This document shows positions 51,501-58,101 of a stretch of 58,943 nucleotides of DNA, one piece after another. Origin of the DNA: Elusimicrobiota bacterium (GTDB taxonomy: Bacteria > Elusimicrobiota > Elusimicrobia > UBA1565 > UBA9628). The translations under genes and the position numbers were made by a program. How positions within the stretch are numbered: position 1 is the stretch's first letter; each line of letters begins with the position of its first letter. The DNA is taken from assembly GCA_003452935.1 (NCBI GenBank), contig DMMY01000008.1, forward strand, positions 1 to 58,943, written 5' to 3'. The notes below the pieces were generated by a model that saw only the letters and a program-made list of their open reading frames with translations, did not search any database and was not told where the DNA came from.

Positions 51501-53463
51501 CGGAGACGCCGGCGCTCACGGTCGACGCGTCGATCCAGGTCTGGCCCGCGCTTGTGGTGTACATGACGCCGTAGCCAGCGGATGAACCGGAATAGCTGTC
51601 GTGGCCGTCGCCCGTAAAAATCAGGGCGCTGCTCGACACGGCCAAGCCGCTGAATGCGTCACGCACAGTGATCTGCGCGGTAACGCCCAGGGCCAGACTG
51701 TTGAACTGCGCCTCCCCCATCATGCCGTTGGTTGAGCTTATGGTCGAGAAGTCCGCGGCCATGGGAGCAGCGGCATCTCTAAGAGTGATTGCTGAAACCT
51801 CCATAGGCGCAGCGGCCAAAATGTCGTCCTGGTTTTTGGCCCGGACGGTCAGATAATAAGTCGCGCCCCGCGCGAGTCCGGTGAAGGTGGCGGAGGTGGC
51901 CGCGACCTGCAAGGTGGCCGTCGTGCCGCCAGCCTGCCAAAGCATGGCCTGATAGGAAGTTCCAGCCGGATTGGTGTTGGCCTGCCACGATAGCGTTATT
52001 GAGGTGCTTCGGACTTCGCTCAAAACCAGGCCCGTGGCTGGGGCAGCCAAGGTGTAGCGCGTTATGGCCGCCGAAGTGGAGATAATGGCGCCGTTCATGG
52101 CGACGGCTTGCCTAGAGTAAGCCGTGTTCGTGGACAAGCCGGTCTCTCCCCACGACACAGTGTCCGCCGCGAGATCTCCGGATAGGACCTCGCCGCTCTC
52201 CGACACCATGCGATACCCGGTCTCTCTGGCAACATCCGGCCAAGTCCAAGTGATCGAAGTAGGCGAGCTTGCCGCGCCCGAAAGCGACGGCGCGGGAGGA
52301 GGGTCGATAATGCGAGCCAGCCACGGATGGCCTAAATCCGAGGCGTGACCATCGACATTTCCAGCCGCCCACATGGAATCGTCTGGTCCCCGCGCCAAGC
52401 CCGAAACGCTGGCATAGCCATCAGAATCCGATCCCCTCATAGTCATGCTGCTAATAAACGAAAGCACGGAAGAATACTGTCCTATCCAACCGTTATATAT
52501 GGACATTTGACCGGCAAGCCATACATTGGAAGCTTGATCGAAAGCAATTTTGTTTATATAGACGGAGGGGATATCGATAGAAGCTTCTACCGTTAGGTTT
52601 GAGTCGTACTTGATCAGACGGGAAAAGCTCGAGCCACCCTGAACAGGGATATAGTTTTCCGCAATCCATATACCGCCGTCCACCCCGACCTGGACATCCT
52701 CCGGAATGCCAGAGTACCCGGGCACGCTCGATGTGATTACGGAAAGGGAATTCAAGGATGAATCGAACTTGGTCAGAATCGGTTTTTGCGGACGCGGGAA
52801 GTCCACAAAACTTCCCGAAACATAACAATTCCCCCCTGCGTCGCGAGCAATACCATTTCCCCACACATCGGCATATTGAGTTAATGTAGCGCTAGATTGG
52901 AGGATTACCGAAGAATCATACTGCATCAAAATCTCACGCAAACCATGATACCCTGTCACAAAAATATCGTTTGCCGTAGGCGCAACGACATCCCAACCGC
53001 CGGCCTCGCACGAGCCTTGGCAATATGATGTCTCCCCGCCATGCGTCCGACTGCCAAGGAGGCCCAGATTCAAGTCAAATTTCCCAAGCCAAAGTTCGTC
53101 AAGGCCAGAGGCGCCATTCATGCTGCCGGTAGCCCAAACTTCTCCGCCCGGGCCCAGGACAATGCCGTGGAGACGGTCAGGATGATTGGATGGACCGTTG
53201 AGGATAGAACTAGCCGTCTGCGTCAAGGACGAATCAAAGCGTGAAACCCATATGTCCTCATTTCCCGAAGAGCCCAGTGTTGATCCAGCTGTGAAGACTC
53301 GATTTCCCGAATCAATCACAATCGCGCCAATAGCGCCGGCAATGTCGACGAAAGTCGCAGAACTCGCAATCTGAAATGCCACGGCGTCCTCCGCGCACAA
53401 ACTCAAGGCCAAAAAAAGATATGCGCTAAGAAGATTCCTTCGACAAACCCTATATCGTGGCAC
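48517..53463 (-). CDS. Giant exported protein: N-terminal repeat domain, FN3 domains, seven-blade propeller and FlgD-like C-terminus
   Basis: A 1648-residue protein with a signal peptide (about 1-29). Residues about 30-385 are short repeats with GxxxWVSRFDSS-type strands (SBBP-like). Two FN3 domains follow (about 390-560). Residues about 635-925 hold seven copies of a ~40-residue motif, (V/G)FNGKLYAGD....GKVYSSADG.TWD, matching a seven-blade beta-propeller. More FN3 domains follow (about 990-1330), then a ZU5-like segment and a C-terminal FlgD-like domain with YPIPYKPN, YTLAGRRVAKF and WDARNDSGQDVASGGYLA. That last domain resembles T9SS sorting domains. Start is GTG with no clear ribosome-binding site. 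Probably a surface adhesin or binding protein. Confidence 0.85.
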   Translation of the reverse strand: MPRYRVCRRNLLSAYLFLALSLCAEDAVAFQIASSATFVDIAGAIGAIVIDSGNRVFTAGSTLGSSGNEDIWVSRFDSSLTQTASSILNGPSNHPDRLHGIVLGPGGEVWATGSMNGASGLDELWLGKFDLNLGLLGSRTHGGETSYCQGSCEAGGWDVVAPTANDIFVTGYHGLREILMQYDSSVILQSSATLTQYADVWGNGIARDAGGNCYVSGSFVDFPRPQKPILTKFDSSLNSLSVITSSVPGYSGIPEDVQVGVDGGIWIAENYIPVQGGSSFSRLIKYDSNLTVEASIDIPSVYINKIAFDQASNVWLAGQMSIYNGWIGQYSSVLSFISSMTMRGSDSDGYASVSGLARGPDDSMWAAGNVDGHASDLGHPWLARIIDPPPAPSLSGAASSPTSITWTWPDVARETGYRMVSESGEVLSGDLAADTVSWGETGLSTNTAYSRQAVAMNGAIISTSAAITRYTLAAPATGLVLSEVRSTSITLSWQANTNPAGTSYQAMLWQAGGTTATLQVAATSATFTGLARGATYYLTVRAKNQDDILAAAPMEVSAITLRDAAAPMAADFSTISSTNGMMGEAQFNSLALGVTAQITVRDAFSGLAVSSSALIFTGDGHDSYSGSSAGYGVMYTTSAGQTWIDASTVSAGVSVGGWVSAMAVFNGKLYAGDYGSNKIFSSADGLTWDAGTPVGDIDSLIVFNGKIYAGDTYNGKVYSSVDGAAWDLGIKLNIDSVNGTILPFAVFNGRLYASNTAGTGRVYSTADGATWDGVTNVCGGTNVCWNVWSLAVFNGKLYATDGNIGKVYSSADGKSWDAGTAVGSSIYGLAVFNGKLYAADGNNGKVYSTADGATWTSGVPVGGSIRPLAVFNGKLYAGDLSNNNLYSSADGVTWNIVANVGSPIFTLAGFNDKLYAGARNGRVYQLTPVPASLTGLDGSTEIQTLSATNLNLVQSTNTITCNGVSPCGATNQVIFTVSDLAGNVTKAGPFAVLVDTTALPERPGAPIGVALGVSSISWTWSVAPKGSGYTVRPTTSPATILASTVTTAYHQIGLTPNTTFSIVVAGFNDSGPGPLSAAGGSVYTLANPPAGLAASEIHMTSAAVQWDLNGNPSATTAELERSADNASFAAAFSGAATSFVDTSLAECSTYYFRVRNRNGDAIATAYAGTLSFMTNGSTPSAPGSLQADAVSGNRISLSWTASPSSGVVQYRLYNDGGTGVLDYNAPMAVLTSTQTSYATAVLASSAAYRFALRAKNRCGVEETGGVFAIAASTASLADVRVAIKSPDSGKRIKGNSVTIVAELTAGIPGQVQQVTFQYRPAGSQSWANIPAGNANHPNPDTDAPYFIQSNVDAWGVGTYDLRAVAINVAGSSDTAASGITVTVEGNAALADINENMVAGKVEKQQTVNSAVTTTIGAAGGAVDDPSARLILPAGVLPVSTASVTMICNPTITTSPPAGYNLVGPAVSITLGSGLSQLNGSALVTLSYPDTLIHTTGLRMQSLDGSSGIWSLLGAPTIDTVNRTVTARTTHFSIFALVTGGLAAADMGGIRVYPIPYKPNGNNPDEGVPYAAGNPNSGIIFDNLPRRVSIAIYTLAGRRVAKFDSDNAAGKVQWDARNDSGQDVASGGYLAVISSPGMSDVVKKILIIR

Positions 53464-53858
53464 TAGATCAGCAATATTCGTTCACTTCCAGGAACAGTTT
53501 TGCTCCTATCGGGCATAGTCGAGTTTGACATGGGTCCCAGTTCGGAATCCGGGCAAAAAGTCTTAAGATTCTCACATATTAACTTAATTTTATTACGACC
53601 GCGAGACATTATCGTTATCTGTCAAGGCCGTTTAGAAATGTCATGTCGTTAGCCGTAGCCGTTAGGTCGTTGGGAAGAGAAGAGAGGTCCGTCATCGGCC
53701 GGTCATTTCTCTTTTTGCTTCTTTTTCTCTTTGCGAATAACTGCGACAAGTGTGGATAAGGTGCATATCCCCCTCCCGACGACACGACCGGACCCTGCGG
53801 GAGACCGGTCGGATTCGCGCCGCTGCGCGGCACGGTCTTGTGCGATCGGCATAGGGAT
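53464..53858. other. Intergenic region downstream of mobile-element debris
   Basis: No gene is called. The stretch near 53597-53645, read on the minus strand (GACATTTCTAAACGG, then TTGACAGATAACG), resembles the ends of insertion sequences that carry this kind of transposase, but the match is from memory. The segment 53700-53857 is the 3' exon side of the group II intron tail. The promoter of the giant exported gene (start 53463) should lie here but was not placed. Confidence 0.3.
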
Positions 53859-53920
53859 CGGTGAGTTTCCTCGCCGGTCCCCTGCCACACCACCGGACAT
53901 GCGGGTCCGCATCCGGCGGT
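53859..53920 (-). mobile_element. Group II intron 3' remnant (domains V and VI)
   Basis: Read on the minus strand, 53920-53889 folds as a domain V: lower stem ACCGCCGGA with TCCGGTGGT, upper stem TGCGG with CCGCA, and a two-base TG bulge on the 3' side. It is followed by TGTGGCAGGGG and then a domain VI hairpin (53876-53859), CGGCGAG-GAAA-CTCACCG, with a bulged A in the branch-point position. This order is characteristic of bacterial group II introns. No reverse transcriptase gene is present upstream, so the intron is a dead fragment. Confidence 0.65.
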
Positions 53921-53974
53921 TTGAAAAGCTGAGGTTACGCCGCAAGCTGAGGCACCCCCAATTGGTCGAAGTAA

Positions 53975-54400
53975 TTATGCGAGGCCACGATGGGCCTGGT
54001 CATCTTTCTTGTAGGGCCGGCTTCTAAACCTCTGGACGCTGCTGTCTCGGCAATATTTATCGAGCAAGTGATTGATGAACTCATCGCCGTTGTCGCTATC
54101 GAGTCCTTTGAGGTCGAAGGGAAGATCCCGCCTCATCTCCTCGATCGCCCCCTTAATCTCCGCTGCGCCTTTGCCTAAGACGGCCCGACATTCGGTCCAG
54201 CCCGAGAATAGGTCCGTCTGGTTGACGGTATAGGCGAACAAGCCTTCGCTGCTCTGGCCTGAATGGCTCACGGTGTCAATCTCCAGCCAGCCAGGGTCCG
54301 GCACGTCCCACGATTCGGTTTGGATAGGAATCGTCTGACGCAGCCAGCGTCCCGGCTTGGTCTTTCCGTAGATCTTGCGGCTCTGGCGATATGTTGACTT
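53975..54400 (-). pseudogene. Truncated DDE/integrase-core IS transposase
   Basis: A frame open from 54400 to TAA at 53975 (141 codons) without its own start. It encodes KIYGKTKPGRWLRQTIPI, then PDPGWLEIDTVSHSG (first catalytic Asp), VNQTDLFSGWTECRAVLGK (second-strand region), DNGDEFINHLLDKYC (second Asp of the DDE triad) and FRSRPYKKDDQAH. The third acidic residue normally follows QAH(I/V)EQKN; here the frame changes to HRGLA and stops. The N-terminal half is also missing. This is a typical rve-type insertion-sequence transposase cut at both ends. It sits next to the group II intron tail, and the end of the fragment overlaps the promoter area of the wHTH gene. Confidence 0.75.
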
Positions 54401-54430
54401 TTATACAACATTCGTTGTATACTATACAAC
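54394..54430 (+). promoter_or_regulatory. Promoter with repeated operator upstream of the wHTH-nucleotidyltransferase gene
   Basis: TTGACT (54394-54399) and TATACT (54418-54423) are spaced by 18 bases, and the ATG lies at 54437. Between and over the -10 box are three copies of one 8-mer: TATACAAC (54402-54409), its inverse GTTGTATA (54414-54421) and TATACAAC again (54423-54430). The inverted pair is a perfect dyad with a 4-base centre. A repressor bound here would block the promoter. The predicted leader is very short and has no ribosome-binding site. Confidence 0.65.
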
Positions 54431-54436
54431 AATACC

Positions 54437-55042
54437 ATGGCTGAGCTTTTGGAGGAGTTCTTCTCATCTCGCGCGCGCGCGCGCATCATCGCCGCCTTCG
54501 CTTTGCGTCCGGGCGAGAAGCTCTACCTGCGCGAGGTCGCGCGCCTGACCAAGACCGACGTGCGCGCAGCCAAGCAGGAGCTGGACCACCTGGAGCGGCT
54601 GGGATTCTTAAGGAGCGAGGCTTCCGGCAACCGCCGCTATCTGGAGGTCAACCAGGACTTCCCCCTCTATCCGGAACTCAAGGCCATGGCCCTCAAGACC
54701 CTGGGCCTGGGCGCCGCGCTGCGCGCAGCCATGGTCAGTTTGCCCGGCATCCAGATCGCCTTCGTCTACGGCTCTGTCGCCAAAGGAGAAGAGAAGCCGG
54801 GAAGCGACCTGGACCTGTTCATCCTGGGGAAAGCCTCCGGCCCTCTGCTGCACAAGGTTCTGGCCGAGAGCAAGACGGCTTTGCGGCGGGAAATCAACAC
54901 GTCGCGCTTCACGTTAGAGGAGGCGCGGCAGAGGCTCAAGAAGGGAGACTCCTTTCTGAAGAACGTCCTCAAAGGCCCCAAAATTCCTATCATAGGCACT
55001 GAAGATGAGCTTGCAAGACTTCTTGGACTCGGGAAGGCTTAA
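54437..55042 (+). CDS. wHTH-fused minimal nucleotidyltransferase (MNT-type antitoxin candidate)
   Basis: A 201-residue protein. Residues about 10-75 are a winged helix-turn-helix (RARIIAAFALRPGEKLYLREVARLTKTDVRAAKQELDHLERLGFLRSE). Residues about 100-180 are a minimal nucleotidyltransferase with a full GSx10DxD motif (G112-S113, D124, D126 in YGSVAKGEEKPGSDLDLFI). Genes of this kind pair with HEPN proteins; in MntA/HepT (type VII) systems the nucleotidyltransferase AMPylates and silences the HEPN toxin. Here the enzyme also carries a DNA-binding domain, and repeated operator half-sites lie over its promoter, so it probably represses its own operon. It overlaps the HEPN gene by 38 bases. Confidence 0.85.
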   Translation: MAELLEEFFSSRARARIIAAFALRPGEKLYLREVARLTKTDVRAAKQELDHLERLGFLRSEASGNRRYLEVNQDFPLYPELKAMALKTLGLGAALRAAMVSLPGIQIAFVYGSVAKGEEKPGSDLDLFILGKASGPLLHKVLAESKTALRREINTSRFTLEEARQRLKKGDSFLKNVLKGPKIPIIGTEDELARLLGLGKA

Positions 55043-55448
55043 GCCCCACAAGGCCTCGGCCGAGGAGATCCGCAAGCTCTTCGAGATCGTCAAGCGCGAC
55101 CTGGCCGACGCCAAGGTCCCCGGCCTCTCCGAAGACCGGCGCTTTACCATCGCCTACAACGCGGCGCTGCAGGCCGGCCGGGCGTTCCTGGCCGCGGAAG
55201 GCTACCGGACCGCGGGCCAAGGCCACCATCACACCGTGTTTCAGGTCCTGCGGCGGCTGCTCGACAAGGGACATCGCCACGTCCTGGACTACCTCGATGA
55301 CTGCCGGTCAAAAAGGAACCTGGCCGAGTACCTGGGAACCGAAGTGACCTCGGCCCAGGAAGTCGCGGAGTTGACTCGCGAAGCAGAAACATTCTCCAAG
55401 CTGCTTCACGGCCTGATCCGCAGCCGGCATCCGCGGCTGGCGAAATAG
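55005..55448 (+). CDS. HEPN-domain protein, partner of the nucleotidyltransferase
   Basis: A 147-residue helical protein with a HEPN layout: FTIAYNAALQAGRAFLAAEGYR, then HHHTVFQVLRRLL, then DDCRSKRNLAEY (residues 98-109). HEPN RNases usually have R-x4-6-H; this protein has R101-S-K-R104-N105 and Tyr109 but no His in that motif, an R..RN...Y variant seen in SAV_6107-like HEPN proteins. It may be a weak or non-ribonucleolytic HEPN or use different residues. It starts inside the end of the nucleotidyltransferase gene, so expression is coupled. A toxin role is inferred from the pairing. Confidence 0.78.
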   Translation: MSLQDFLDSGRLKPHKASAEEIRKLFEIVKRDLADAKVPGLSEDRRFTIAYNAALQAGRAFLAAEGYRTAGQGHHHTVFQVLRRLLDKGHRHVLDYLDDCRSKRNLAEYLGTEVTSAQEVAELTREAETFSKLLHGLIRSRHPRLAK

Positions 55449-55560
55449 TCGCTATCCAATCTTGCCCGACACCCTGGAGGCACACTTCGACCTTGCGTGA
55501 TCTTCTGGATCAACATCATCAACTGGAAAAATGTCGTCCAATGCGGCAGAATCAATCATC

Positions 55561-55598
55561 GGCTTGGTGGCTGAGCGGTCAAAAGCAACGGTTTGTAA
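55561..55598 (+). pseudogene. Diverged copy of the tRNA-Tyr 5' half
   Basis: Sequence 55533-55598 matches 57159-57224 (upstream region plus 5' half of intact tRNA-Tyr) at 57 of 66 positions, with 27 consecutive identical bases. The acceptor-side start GGCTTGG is altered from GGTTGGG, and similarity stops after the anticodon GTA. The 3' half is not recognisable, so it cannot be functional. The gap 55449-55872 otherwise holds only the direct repeat at 55690 and the promoter region at 55838. Confidence 0.75.
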
Positions 55599-55689
55599 GC
55601 CAGAAAACGCCCCGTCGGAGCCTGCCCCCCCGCTCTCGTCGGAAGACTTGGACTGCGGTCTGGCCTGATACTGCCTCTTGGAGCCATTT

Positions 55690-55710
55690 CCCCTACGTTA
55701 CCCCTACGCT
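55690..55710 (+). repeat. 21-bp direct repeat, left copy
   Basis: Identical over 21 bases to 57104-57124. Each copy itself contains CCCCTACG twice, separated by three bases. The two copies flank the AAA/DUF4143 ATPase gene and its promoter. Confidence 0.85.
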
Positions 55711-55837
55711 GATTTATTACAAAATACTCAGCCATTGAGTATTTTGTCTCAGCCGCTGCATAGGCTCATTGGGTGATCCATGACCATCGAAGAGAGGTTA
55801 AAGATTAGCTCGAAGGCAAAATATATCATGTAATTAT

Positions 55838-55866
55838 TTGCCTTGGCGCAAATATTTACATACACT
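55838..55866 (+). promoter_or_regulatory. Candidate promoter of the ATPase gene
   Basis: TTGCCT (55838-55843), then 17 bases, then TACACT (55861-55866). The gene's ATG is only 7 bases further on at 55873 and has no ribosome-binding site, so the transcript would be nearly leaderless. Confidence 0.4.
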
Positions 55867-55872
55867 CTAGCC

Positions 55873-57042
55873 ATGCCCAAGAAACGCTACCTATCCCCTC
55901 CGATCGTCGAAGATCTGAAGAACAAGATGGTCTTCGTCGGCGGCCCCAGGCAGGTCGGCAAGACCACGCTGGCCAGGATATTGGTCGGGGCCCAATTCAA
56001 GGAAACGGCCTATTTCAACTGGGACAACAAGGCCGAGCGCAGGCAGATCATGGCCGCGCAATGGCCGGGCGCCGCCGAGCTCATCATTCTGGACGAGATC
56101 CACAAGTTTTCGGGGTGGAAGCGGTTCATCAAGGGCGAATACGACGTCCATAAGGACAAATATCGCTTCTTGGTCACCGGGAGCGCGCGGCTGGACATCT
56201 ACCGCAAGGGCGGCGACTCCCTGCAAGGCCGCTATCACTACTACCGCATGCACCCCTTCACCCTGGCCGAACTGGCCAAGGAGAAGAGCCCCATCGAGCC
56301 CTTCAAAGAGCTGCCCATCGACGCCGCGCATCATCAGGAGTTCGCGACCCTGGAGCGGTTCGGCGGATTCCCAGAGCCGCTGTTCTCCCAGAACGACCGC
56401 ACTCTCAGACGCTGGCACAGCGAGCGCAACGAGCGGCTTTTCCGCGAAGACATCCGCGATACCGAGATGATCCGGGAACTGGGCAAAATGCAGGTCTTAA
56501 GCGACATGCTGCCCTCCAAGGTCGGGGCGCTGCTCTCCATCAACAACATGCGGGAAGACCTCGAAGTCAGCCACCGGGCCGCGTCTCATTGGATGAATAT
56601 CCTCGAATCCTTCTACTACCACTTCCGCGTTTATCCGTTCTCCAGGACATCGTTCCGGGCGCTGAAGAAGGAGCCGAAGCTTTATCTCTGGGATTGGTCG
56701 GAGGTGGCGGATGAAGCCGCCCGATTCGAGAACCTGGTCGGTTCTCACCTCTTGAAGCTCGTCCATTGGCTGCACGACCACGAGGGCTTTAAAACGGGAC
56801 TCTACTTCTTGCGCGACACGTCTAAGCGGGAAGTGGATTTTCTGGTGACGGTGGACGAAAAGCCTTGGTTCGCGGTGGAGGTCAAGTTAAACGATGACAG
56901 TCTCGCGCCCAACCTGGGATACTTCCGCGAAAAGCTGAATATCCCGTTCGCCTACCAGGTGCTCAAGAAGCCTGGAGTGGATCGGATCGCGGACGGAGTG
57001 CGCATCATCTCCGCGGACAAGCTTCTGCCGGCCTTGGCTTAG
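55873..57042 (+). CDS. AAA-family ATPase with C-terminal DUF4143 domain
   Basis: A 389-residue protein of the AAA_14/DUF4143 type. Walker A is GGPRQVGKTT (residues 23-32), Walker B is LIILDEI (about 70-76), and FLVTGSARLD carries the sensor residue. The C-terminal DUF4143 part (about 180-385) includes LNYFRVYPF-like strands and a nuclease-like core SKREVDFLVTVDEKPWFAVEVKL with D, E-x-K spacing resembling PD-(D/E)xK enzymes. The family is common and variable; its cellular role is unknown, and it often lies in mobile or defence regions. The gene is flanked by 21-bp direct repeats and tRNA-Tyr sequences. Start ATG 55873 is preferred over an upstream TTG. Confidence 0.88.
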   Translation: MPKKRYLSPPIVEDLKNKMVFVGGPRQVGKTTLARILVGAQFKETAYFNWDNKAERRQIMAAQWPGAAELIILDEIHKFSGWKRFIKGEYDVHKDKYRFLVTGSARLDIYRKGGDSLQGRYHYYRMHPFTLAELAKEKSPIEPFKELPIDAAHHQEFATLERFGGFPEPLFSQNDRTLRRWHSERNERLFREDIRDTEMIRELGKMQVLSDMLPSKVGALLSINNMREDLEVSHRAASHWMNILESFYYHFRVYPFSRTSFRALKKEPKLYLWDWSEVADEAARFENLVGSHLLKLVHWLHDHEGFKTGLYFLRDTSKREVDFLVTVDEKPWFAVEVKLNDDSLAPNLGYFREKLNIPFAYQVLKKPGVDRIADGVRIISADKLLPALA

Positions 57043-57103
57043 TTCTGGTCCGAGACATCCTCCAATTGGCGACAGCTCCTGAGCCTTGAAAAGTTGACCC
57101 AAT

Positions 57104-57124
57104 CCCCTACGTTACCCCTACGCT
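57104..57124 (+). repeat. 21-bp direct repeat, right copy
   Basis: Exact copy of 55690-55710, located 62 bases after the ATPase gene and 63 bases before intact tRNA-Tyr. Confidence 0.85.
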
Positions 57125-57186
57125 CGGATTCAATGGATATTCAAACGCCTGGAGAAGTGCCGTCAAATTCAGTAGAATCAATTATC

Positions 57187-57273
57187 GGTTGGGTGGCTGA
57201 GCGGTCAAAAGCAACGGTCTGTAAAACCGTCGGGCTACGCCCTACGCAGGTTCGAATCCTGCCCCAACCACCA
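57187..57273 (+). tRNA. tRNA-Tyr (GTA)
   Basis: An 87-base class II tRNA with encoded CCA. The acceptor stem is GGTTGGG/CCCAACC; the anticodon loop CTGTAAA in stem ACGGT/ACCGT gives GTA; there is a long variable arm; the T-arm is GCAGG/CCTGC around TTCGAAT. A TAGAAT hexamer at 57173-57178 may be its -10 element. Confidence 0.95.
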
Positions 57274-57294
57274 TTTTTCCGCAAAGGATAGCGC

Positions 57295-58101
57295 ATGCCA
57301 CTGCACATCGTCGTCTGCGTCAAGCACACCCCCTCCACCATCGCCGTCGACGTGGATTCGGCCACGGGCCAGCCCAGGACCGCGGGCCTCGTCTTCGCCA
57401 TGAACCCATTCGACGAATACGCCGTGGAGGAGGCCGTGCGCATCAAGGAGCGCAATCCCGGATCGACGATCACGGCCCTGAGCCTCGGCCCGGACGCGGA
57501 CCAGGCCGTGCTGCGCGACGCGATTTCCCGCGGCTGCGACGCCGCCTTCCTGATCACCGGCCCCGAGGTCTTGGGCTCGGACTCCTACGCCACCAGCCGG
57601 GCCCTGGCCGCGGCCATCCGCAAGATTTCCGAGCAAAAGCCCGTGCACCTGGCGCTCTTCGGCAAGAACACCAACGACGGAAACTCCGGCGTGGTGGGCG
57701 GCATGGTCGCGGCCTGGCTCGACTGGCCCGGCGTCCTCTCGGTCAAGAAAATCCAGGCCATCGACGAATCAGCCGCCACGCTTTGGCGCATGATGGAGGA
57801 CGGAATCGACGTGGTCAAGGTCGGCTTGCCCGCGGCCGTCGGCACGGTCAAGGAGATCAACGAGCCGCGCATACCGTCGCTCAAGGGCAAGATGGCGGCC
57901 AAGAAAGCGGTCATCGCCAAGTGGACCGCGGCCGACATCGGGCTCAAGCCCGAGGAGGCCGGCGCGGCCGGCTCTCCGTCGAGGCTGGCGCGCTCGGCCC
58001 CGCCCCCGCCCCGGCCGGCGGGACTGCGCATAGCCGGGGCGACCGCCTCGGAAAAAGCCGAAAAGCTCGTGACCACCCTTATCGAAAGGAAGCTCATCTA
58101 A
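57295..58101 (+). CDS. etfB: Electron transfer flavoprotein beta subunit
   Basis: A 268-residue EtfB. It begins HIVVCVKHTP with the family strand, contains FAMNPFDEYAVEEAVRIKE, ALSLGPDADQAVLRDAISRGCDAAFLI and the signature VKEINEPRIPSLKGKMAAKK near residue 185. It has a Pro-rich insert near the C-terminus. EtfAB takes electrons from acyl-CoA dehydrogenases or other flavoenzymes; whether it is a bifurcating type cannot be settled from EtfB alone. An AAAGGA ribosome-binding site precedes the ATG. Its TAA overlaps the etfA start (TAATG). Confidence 0.95.
   Translation: MPLHIVVCVKHTPSTIAVDVDSATGQPRTAGLVFAMNPFDEYAVEEAVRIKERNPGSTITALSLGPDADQAVLRDAISRGCDAAFLITGPEVLGSDSYATSRALAAAIRKISEQKPVHLALFGKNTNDGNSGVVGGMVAAWLDWPGVLSVKKIQAIDESAATLWRMMEDGIDVVKVGLPAAVGTVKEINEPRIPSLKGKMAAKKAVIAKWTAADIGLKPEEAGAAGSPSRLARSAPPPPRPAGLRIAGATASEKAEKLVTTLIERKLI

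Noticed and set aside
50690..51560. Regular repeats considered as a CRISPR array or tandem satellite
   Set aside because: Periods are uneven and lie in frame within a coding gene; they encode propeller blades.
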